Source of the DNA: Saprospiraceae bacterium
GTDB lineage: Bacteria > Bacteroidota > Bacteroidia > Chitinophagales > Saprospiraceae
DNA: 11,775 nt
Assembly: GCA_020630045.1 (NCBI GenBank)
Contig: JAHDCE010000064.1
Span: forward strand, 1 to 11,775
Direction of reading: 5' to 3'
Positions 6,700-11,775 of this stretch are shown here, piece after piece; position 1 is the first letter of the stretch, and every line of letters starts with the position of its first letter. Under the pieces are notes generated by a model that worked only from the letters and a program-made list of their open reading frames with translations, ran no database searches and was not told the origin of the DNA. The position numbers were made by a program, and so were the translations under genes.

Positions 6700-7701
6700 T
6701 CAACACAAATGAAAAAATTGATTCGAGGGTATCTCGGCTTCAATAAGTCTACGTTTGATTTCACTTAAATCATCAGGAGCGGATACGGCTATTAATAATT
6801 GAATATTACCCCAATCAAAAAGTTCTTGGTCAGAAAGCAATTCTACTCCATAAATGTCCTTTCCGATTTTATTCGGATTATTGGTCACCCATTGAAAATC
6901 ATATCGCATCCTTTGTATGATTTTTGCATAATGCTTCCCCTTGTTCCCGGCGCCCCACAACACTAATTTTTTAGTACCGTCAAAATCGATTTTAAAAAAG
7001 TACTCCATCTTCAATAATGCAAATCGATTGTCCGCATATTCCGCCATAGAGCGGGAAGACCGTGTCGGATAATCTCGCCATCTCAACAGCGCCTGAGACA
7101 CCGGTGCAATTCGAAATCCTTGCCGATAAAATCGGAAACATAAATCATAATCTTCCGGATAAACATTACGAGCGAATCCCCCACACAAATCAAAATCGAC
7201 TTTATGAATCATCCAGCAAGGAGAAGGAATAACACATTCCTTGTAAATATCATCAAAATTATTTCCCGTAAGGGTAAGTCCATTCAACCATTCCGCATAG
7301 CGGATATAACCATTTCCCAGAACCCCGGATGAAAAATACTCCACCAGTCCCAGGGCGACATGTCCGGTTCCGGCTTCCGCCAATGCTGTCCGCATCAATG
7401 ACAAACGCCCCGGCAACATGATATCATCCGCATCCATCCGAGTAATCAATTCTCCATTTGATTCCGCATAAGCTTTTTGCAATGCGGGAATCGTCCCCAC
7501 TTCTCGGTTTTGGTAGAATCGAATACGGTTGTCCTTATCCGCATATTTTTGTAACCATTGAACAGTTCCGTCTATCGAACCATTTTCAACTATAATTACT
7601 TCAAAGTTATCATCATCTTGTTCTAGGATGGAATCCAAACATTCTCCTAGGTATTTTGCTCCATCCCTTACGGGAATTAATATGCTGATTAATGATTTCA
7701 A
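6700..7701 (-). CDS. Family 2 glycosyltransferase with C-terminal Rossmann-like domain
   Basis: The protein is 333 residues long. The N-terminal GT-A fold is clear: ISILIPVRDGAKYL at residues 5-18, EVIIVENGSIDGT (34-46), the metal-binding DAD in RMDADDIM (90-92), and the probable catalytic-base region EDYDLCFR (183-190). It would transfer a sugar from a nucleotide sugar in the cytoplasm; donor and acceptor are unknown. After about residue 244 a second module begins with KLVLWGAGNKGK (245-256), a GxGxxG-type nucleotide-binding turn, then a beta/alpha pattern to the end. The start codon is TTG at 7701: upstream in-frame sequence reaches a stop within six codons without an ATG, and the GT-A fold normally begins right here. 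An AAGGA lies 12 bases before it. It leads a two-gene unit with the cyclase and diverges from thrA. Confidence 0.85.
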   Translation of the reverse strand: MKSLISILIPVRDGAKYLGECLDSILEQDDDNFEVIIVENGSIDGTVQWLQKYADKDNRIRFYQNREVGTIPALQKAYAESNGELITRMDADDIMLPGRLSLMRTALAEAGTGHVALGLVEYFSSGVLGNGYIRYAEWLNGLTLTGNNFDDIYKECVIPSPCWMIHKVDFDLCGGFARNVYPEDYDLCFRFYRQGFRIAPVSQALLRWRDYPTRSSRSMAEYADNRFALLKMEYFFKIDFDGTKKLVLWGAGNKGKHYAKIIQRMRYDFQWVTNNPNKIGKDIYGVELLSDQELFDWGNIQLLIAVSAPDDLSEIKRRLIEAEIPSNQFFHLC

Positions 7702-7790
7702 AAACTTGATTTGTCCTTAAAAGTAAACACTCATTCAGTAAGGTCAGTAGTAATATTCATCGAAGTTGTTCAAGAATGGCTATATGAGTG

Positions 7791-7808
7791 CCAAATCTGA
7801 AAATTTGG
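7791..7808. repeat. Short inverted repeat in the divergent promoter region
   Basis: CCAAAT and ATTTGG are exact reverse complements separated by six bases, midway between the two divergent genes. The size fits a dimeric regulator site, but 6-bp arms occur by chance in AT-rich DNA. Confidence 0.3.
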
Positions 7809-7851
7809 TACAAATAATGCGGTATGATTTCGCGGACATACATATCATTCA

Positions 7852-7881
7852 TTTTTTTAATGGGTCGAAGTCCTACATTTG
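7852..7881 (+). promoter_or_regulatory. Probable thrA promoter
   Basis: TACATTTG at 7874-7881 matches the Bacteroidota -7 consensus TAnnTTTG exactly. The -33 position holds a T7 run (7852-7858) in place of a true TTTG. The start of transcription would be near 7888, leaving a leader of about 50 bases, which is too short for a classical attenuator. Confidence 0.55.
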
Positions 7882-7939
7882 CATTTCTAACGCATTCGAA
7901 ACCATTATCACGAAACAATAATATTTTAATCTCCATAAC

Positions 7940-10405
7940 ATGAAAGTCCTAAAATTCGGTGGTTCGTCAGTAGCCAAGCCAGAGCGAATATTACAAATCA
8001 TTGATATTCTTAAAAACTATTATGCCAAAGGTGAACAGTTCGCCGTAGTTTTTTCGGCGTTCGGCGGAGTGACGGATTTCCTGATTGAAATGTGTGATAC
8101 CGCTAAAACATCTGACGGTGATTTCCGAAAACCGCTGGAAGCTTTCCGACAACGACATCAAAACGCAGTGGAGAAGCTTATCGCAGAAGAAGACCGTCCG
8201 AAAATATTGGAGGACCTCAAAGAAAACCACGAGCACTTGGAAAACCTCTTGATGGGCATCCGCCTCCTAGGAGAAGTATCTTCTAGGACGTTGGATCACG
8301 TCCTCTCTTTCGGAGAACGCAATTCGGCTTATATTATCTCTCATGTAATGAAGCGTCACGGCATCAGCTCATCTTATCTAGATGCTAGGAAAGTGGTAAA
8401 AACGGATAGTTCGTTCAACAAGGCAAAAGTGGATTTTGACAGTACCAATTCGACTATACAACAATATTTCAGGGAACATCCGGAAGTCCAGGTCATTACC
8501 GGTTTCATCGGTTCGGACGCACAAGGTTCCACTACAACTTTAGGTCGAGGCGGATCGGATTATACCTGCTCTATCTTCGCCGCCGCCCTAGAAGCGGAAG
8601 CCATCGAAATTTGGACGGATGTCAGCGGAGTCATGACGGCCGATCCTAGGAAAGTACCTTCGGCTTTTTCCATTCCTTCCATGACATATGCGGAAGCGAT
8701 GGAGATGTCGCATTTCGGAGCCAAGGTGATTTATCCGCCGACATTGCAACCGGCCTTGAAAAAACAAATACCGTTATATATCAAAAATACTTTTGAGCCC
8801 GACCATACCGGTACTCTGGTTTCCGAAAAATCCGATGATGGAAAACGCCCGATCAAAGGAGTAACATCCATCAGCGACATTTCATTATTGACTCTGGAGG
8901 GAAGTGGCTTATTCGGCGTACCCGGAATCGCCGCTCGATTATTTTCGGCTTTGGGGCAAGCGAATGTCAATATCATATTGATTACGCAAGGATCTTCTGA
9001 GTATTCGATTTCGTTCGCTATCAAACCGGAGCAAAAACCGGCTGCCCAAGCGGCGATTGCGGGTGCATTCGAGTATGAATTGAAAGCTGGAATAGTCGAT
9101 CCCGTAAATATAGAAGATGGGCTTTCAGTCATCGCCGTCATTGGAGAAAATATGAGGTATAGTCCGGGCGTCGCAGGACGTTTGTTCAGTGCGTTGGGAA
9201 AAAACGGGGTAAATATTGTCGCTATCGCTCAGGGTTCTTCGGAATTGAATATATCGAGTGTCGTCAAAAAATCCGATGAGAAAAAAGCACTCAACGCGAT
9301 GCATGAAGCCTTTTTCCTATCGGACACCAAAGCGCTTCACTTGTATATTATCGGGGTTGGCTTGATTGGAAGTACGTTGTTAGAACAAATTCAAAAACAG
9401 CAAGATTTCCTAAGCAAAGAGCAAGGACTTGAAATTAAAATCGCCGGACTGGCCAACAGCAGAAAAATGCTTTTCAGTGAAGACGGAATCGATTTGGCGA
9501 ACTGGAAGGAAGCCTTGGACGACCAAGGGGAAACCATGCAGACCGGAGCATTTATAGAACGAATGAAAAGTCTCAATTTGCGAAACGCCATTTTCATAGA
9601 CAATACGGCTAGTGACCAAGTTTCTGCCCATTACGAATCTATCTTGGAAGCGAGTATTTCCATTTCGACCCCGAATAAGATTGCGGCTTCATCAGGCTAT
9701 TTACAGTACCAAAGGCTCAAGTCCCTAGCTCGTCGACGCAATGTTTTGTATATGTATGAAACCAATGTCGGAGCCGGTTTGCCCGTAATTTCAACATTAA
9801 ACGACCTAATGATCAGTGGAGATCGAATTCGAAAAATCGAAGGGGTTTTATCCGGATCGATGTCTTTTATATTTAATAATTATTCAGCAGGAAAATCTTT
9901 CGCGGCCCTTGTGCGTGAAGCCAAGGAGGCCGGATATACAGAACCCGACCCAAGAACGGATTTGAGCGGTGCGGATGTCCGGCGCAAGATTCTCATCCTA
10001 GCTAGGGAAGCCGGGTATGCGATTGAGTCGGCAGATGTCAAAATTAGCCCTATCCTACCTGAAGCTTGTATGGCGGCTCCTACGGTAGATGCCTTTTTTG
10101 AAGAGCTCGACAAGGCAGATGATTACTTCGGCAAATTGCGGGATGAGGCGGAGAAAGATGGTAAAAAATTACGTGTCATCGCTTCATTGGAAAATGGAGA
10201 GGCTAGTATTTCCTTGAAAGCGGTAGGTGCAGAACATCCCTTTTATTCATTAGATGGAAGCGACAATATGATCGTATTCACTACGGATAGATATCATACA
10301 CGGCCATTGGTAGTGCGAGGCCCGGGAGCCGGGGCAGAAGTAACAGCCGCCGGTGTTTTCGCGGAGATTATCACTATTGGAAACCGCTTATTTGCGGAAG
10401 GGTAG
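7940..10405 (+). CDS. thrA: Bifunctional aspartokinase / homoserine dehydrogenase I
   Basis: The protein is 821 residues long, close to the 820 of E. coli ThrA. It phosphorylates aspartate and later reduces aspartate semialdehyde to homoserine, for threonine and methionine synthesis. The kinase domain (about 1-295) opens with KFGGSSVAKPERI and contains GRGGSDYT (202-209) and WTDVSGVMTADPR (225-237). Two ACT-type regulatory repeats follow: about 315-390, around GVPGIAARLFSALG, and about 395-465, around SPGVAGRLFSALG. They share QGSSE at matching positions, which predicts feedback control by threonine. The dehydrogenase begins near 466 with the NAD(P)-binding GVGLIGS (472-478) and carries GVLSGSMSFIFN (635-646) and YTEPDPRTDLSGADV (666-680), ending with the conserved GPGAGAEVTAAGVFAE. 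No thrB or thrC follows; the next gene is convergent. A short leader with a good -7 box precedes it. Confidence 0.97.
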   Translation: MKVLKFGGSSVAKPERILQIIDILKNYYAKGEQFAVVFSAFGGVTDFLIEMCDTAKTSDGDFRKPLEAFRQRHQNAVEKLIAEEDRPKILEDLKENHEHLENLLMGIRLLGEVSSRTLDHVLSFGERNSAYIISHVMKRHGISSSYLDARKVVKTDSSFNKAKVDFDSTNSTIQQYFREHPEVQVITGFIGSDAQGSTTTLGRGGSDYTCSIFAAALEAEAIEIWTDVSGVMTADPRKVPSAFSIPSMTYAEAMEMSHFGAKVIYPPTLQPALKKQIPLYIKNTFEPDHTGTLVSEKSDDGKRPIKGVTSISDISLLTLEGSGLFGVPGIAARLFSALGQANVNIILITQGSSEYSISFAIKPEQKPAAQAAIAGAFEYELKAGIVDPVNIEDGLSVIAVIGENMRYSPGVAGRLFSALGKNGVNIVAIAQGSSELNISSVVKKSDEKKALNAMHEAFFLSDTKALHLYIIGVGLIGSTLLEQIQKQQDFLSKEQGLEIKIAGLANSRKMLFSEDGIDLANWKEALDDQGETMQTGAFIERMKSLNLRNAIFIDNTASDQVSAHYESILEASISISTPNKIAASSGYLQYQRLKSLARRRNVLYMYETNVGAGLPVISTLNDLMISGDRIRKIEGVLSGSMSFIFNNYSAGKSFAALVREAKEAGYTEPDPRTDLSGADVRRKILILAREAGYAIESADVKISPILPEACMAAPTVDAFFEELDKADDYFGKLRDEAEKDGKKLRVIASLENGEASISLKAVGAEHPFYSLDGSDNMIVFTTDRYHTRPLVVRGPGAGAEVTAAGVFAEIITIGNRLFAEG

Positions 10406-10413
10406 GACTCATT

Positions 10414-10577
10414 TAAGTACTCGGTCAAAAGTAATGTATAGGTGCAGGCGAGTGGATTTTTGTGGTAGGCAAGGCGTGAAAACCGCGCATAGCCTGGCTA
10501 CGCAAGGATTTTCACAACGCAGCCTACTGCGAAAATCCGCCGCATGAACTATATGATTACTTTTGGACGGGTACTTA
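10414..10577. repeat. 164-bp imperfect inverted repeat between thrA and mnmG
   Basis: The arms 10414-10494 and 10496-10577 are reverse complements over their full length, roughly three quarters identical by hand alignment. The ends are exact (TAAGTAC / GTACTTA), as are the inner blocks CAAAAGTAAT / ATTACTTTTG, GTAGGC / GCCTAC and TAGCC / GGCTA, which meet at a single unpaired base (10495). Each arm can also fold alone: GGATTTTC (10506-10513) pairs with GAAAATCC (10531-10538), and GCAG with CTGC inside it; the left arm has a weaker equivalent (10454-10460 with 10478-10484). It starts 8 bp after the thrA stop, so it would be transcribed with thrA as one long hairpin. No target duplication, transposase or coding potential is visible. 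It could be a MITE-like or extragenic palindromic element, or a structured RNA. Confidence 0.75.
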
Positions 10578-10593
10578 TTTCTTTAAAAAAACA

Positions 10594-10624
10594 AACGGTC
10601 GGGAAGCAAGGCTTCCCGACCGTT
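10594..10624. terminator. Bidirectional intrinsic terminator between thrA and mnmG
   Basis: AACGGTCGGGAAGC (10594-10607) pairs perfectly with GCTTCCCGACCGTT (10611-10624), leaving a 3-base loop AAG (a larger loop if the inner pair opens). On the minus strand it is followed by TTGTTTTTTT, a strong T tract, so it should stop mnmG. On the plus strand ATTATTT follows, a weaker tract for thrA. A smaller hairpin, TTCCC-GTAA-GGGAA (10630-10643), sits between it and the mnmG stop. Confidence 0.9.
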
Positions 10625-10649
10625 ATTATTTCCCGTAAGGGAATAAAAA

Positions 10650-11775
10650 TCAGCGGCCCAAATGCACCAAAAGTACAGAAATATCAGCCGGAGACACTCC
10701 ACTGATACGGCTGGCTTGACCAATGGTCATAGGCTTCACTTGAGCTAGCTTTTGACGAGCTTCGTTAGAAAGTGCCGTCAACGAACCGTAATCAAAGTCC
10801 TCATGCAGATGGACATTTTCCAAGCGACTCATCTTATCCACCATTTCTTGTTCCTTTCGGATATAACCGGCGTACTTCATGCCAATTTCAGCGGATGTCA
10901 CCGCATCAGGACGGAAGGTGTCCATCTTTTCTTTGACATGTGGGAGTACGGAAGAAATGGCTTCGATACCGATACCCGGACGCAATAGAATACGGTCGAG
11001 CTTCATCTTCTGTGGTATCGGAGCGGAACCGATACTTTCCAAAAATCCATTGATTTCGTCCGGTGCAACACTCGTTTGCTTAAAAAATGATTCGATATCG
11101 GAAATTGATCGATTCTTTTCGTCCACACGTTCCATACGATCTGCTACGCTAGTCATCCCTAACTGATTCACCAAGGGTGTCAGGCGCAAGTCCGCATTGT
11201 CTTGACGAAGCAAAATACGGTATTCGGCACGGGAGGTGAACATGCGATATGGTTCCTTGGTTCCTTTGTTCACCAAGTCATCGACAAGTACCCCGATGTA
11301 TGCTTCTGAACGCTTAAGGATAAACGGCGCTTCGTCACTGATTAAGCGATGGGCGTTGATGCCCGCTACTAGACCTTGGCTAGCCGCTTCTTCATACCCG
11401 GTCGTACCATTGATTTGACCGGCGAAGAAAAGCCCCTTCACCAAGCGGGTTTCCAAGCTCAATTTCAATTGAGTCGGTGGAAAGAAATCGTACTCGATGG
11501 CGTATCCCGGTCGAAACATTTTGGCGTTTTCGAATCCGCGTATCTTTCGCATCGCCTTGTATTGCACATCTTCCGGCAAGGAAGAAGAAAAGCCGTTGAC
11601 ATAAATTTCAACAGTGTTCCATCCTTCCGGCTCTACAAACAACTGGTGTCGGTCCTTGTCTGCAAACCGATCGATTTTGTCTTCGATTGACGGGCAATAA
11701 CGAGGGCCAAGACCACGAATACGACCATTGAACATCGGGCTACGATCGAACCCGGTGCGAAGTATGTCGTGTACG
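10650..11775 (-). CDS. mnmG: tRNA uridine-5-carboxymethylaminomethyl synthesis enzyme MnmG (partial)
   Basis: This is the C-terminal part, about 374 residues, of a protein usually near 620-630. The reading frame runs off the right edge, so the start and the N-terminal FAD-binding half are outside the window. With MnmE, MnmG (GidA) adds the carboxymethylaminomethyl group to wobble uridine 34 of certain tRNAs, using FAD and methylene-tetrahydrofolate. The first residues read HDILRTGFDRSPMFNGRIRG, continuing into GPRYCPSIEDK. The family signature AGQINGTTGYEEAASQG is present, as is GTKEPYRMFTSRAEYRILLR. The tail ends SIGQASRISGVSPADISVLL, matching the MnmE-interacting C-terminal region. An internal ATG at 11735 is not the start. 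It is convergent with thrA and ends at a strong terminator. Confidence 0.97.
   Translation of the reverse strand, partial: VHDILRTGFDRSPMFNGRIRGLGPRYCPSIEDKIDRFADKDRHQLFVEPEGWNTVEIYVNGFSSSLPEDVQYKAMRKIRGFENAKMFRPGYAIEYDFFPPTQLKLSLETRLVKGLFFAGQINGTTGYEEAASQGLVAGINAHRLISDEAPFILKRSEAYIGVLVDDLVNKGTKEPYRMFTSRAEYRILLRQDNADLRLTPLVNQLGMTSVADRMERVDEKNRSISDIESFFKQTSVAPDEINGFLESIGSAPIPQKMKLDRILLRPGIGIEAISSVLPHVKEKMDTFRPDAVTSAEIGMKYAGYIRKEQEMVDKMSRLENVHLHEDFDYGSLTALSNEARQKLAQVKPMTIGQASRISGVSPADISVLLVHLGR

Larger units (their letters stand above)
7702..7939. other. Divergent intergenic region between glycosyltransferase and thrA
   Basis: This 238-bp AT-rich stretch must hold promoters for both directions. 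It contains a 6-bp inverted repeat, CCAAAT (7791-7796) with ATTTGG (7803-7808), as a possible operator, and a good -7 box for thrA near 7874. I see no threonine-rich leader peptide and no attenuator hairpin. No clear -7 box is visible for the minus-strand gene. Confidence 0.6.

Noticed and set aside
7882..7939. Threonine attenuator or leader peptide before thrA
   Set aside because: The leader is only about 50 bases, with no Thr/Ile codon run and no terminator/antiterminator pair.
10353..10547. Plus-strand reading frame overlapping the end of thrA and the inverted repeat
   Set aside because: It overlaps the conserved C-terminus of thrA in another frame, and its remaining codons come from the palindromic element; no family resemblance.
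10414..10577. Insertion sequence or transposon
   Set aside because: There is no transposase, no visible target-site duplication, and the whole element is arm with no internal cargo; at most a non-autonomous derivative.

Overview
The window looks like chromosomal DNA from a member of the Bacteroidota, probably in the Flavobacteriia/Saprospiria range. Four things support this: the MnmG wording (GWNTVEIYVNGFSSSLPE), a fused aspartokinase-homoserine dehydrogenase, a three-gene parvulin/SurA cluster of the kind usual in that phylum, and mostly weak Shine-Dalgarno sites with a TAnnTTTG-type -7 box before thrA. The phylum call is inference from protein wording and context; I cannot name a genus. There is no phage, transposase, CRISPR array, tRNA or rRNA that I can see.

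Layout from left to right. Positions 1-169 are a leader region that opens on a 10-bp perfect palindrome. Two small exported proteins follow on the plus strand: a lipoprotein (170-679) and a lysine/glutamate-rich, probably long-helical secreted protein (827-1453). A strong bidirectional terminator (1473-1506) separates these from a minus-strand periplasmic folding operon read from 5732 down to 1527: a double-parvulin PPIase, a SurA-N-like lipoprotein without a parvulin domain, and a SurA-like PPIase. The three genes are almost contiguous (6 bp and 0 bp apart), so they are very probably co-transcribed and would act on outer-membrane and secreted protein folding. Upstream of them, also on the minus strand, is a two-gene unit (7701 to 5932): a family 2 glycosyltransferase with an extra C-terminal nucleotide-binding-like domain and a TTG start, then a cyclase/kynurenine-formamidase-family hydrolase. 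Diverging from it on the plus strand is the bifunctional thrA (7940-10405), which makes the first and third steps of the aspartate-to-threonine/methionine route. It is not followed by thrB or thrC. The right edge carries the C-terminal part of mnmG on the minus strand, convergent with thrA and cut by the window end.

Most coding genes are ordinary housekeeping or envelope genes. The least explained structure lies between thrA and mnmG: a 164-bp imperfect inverted repeat (10414-10577) whose two arms match end to end, with each arm also able to fold on its own, followed by a separate 14-bp-stem bidirectional terminator (10594-10624). A second possible signal is the octamer GTAACATC or its complement, seen upstream of the helical protein (as an inverted pair) and upstream of the PPIase operon, with a one-mismatch copy upstream of the lipoprotein; one further copy lies inside thrA. 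I did not find a convincing new multi-gene system; the inverted-repeat element and the shared motif are the best leads.
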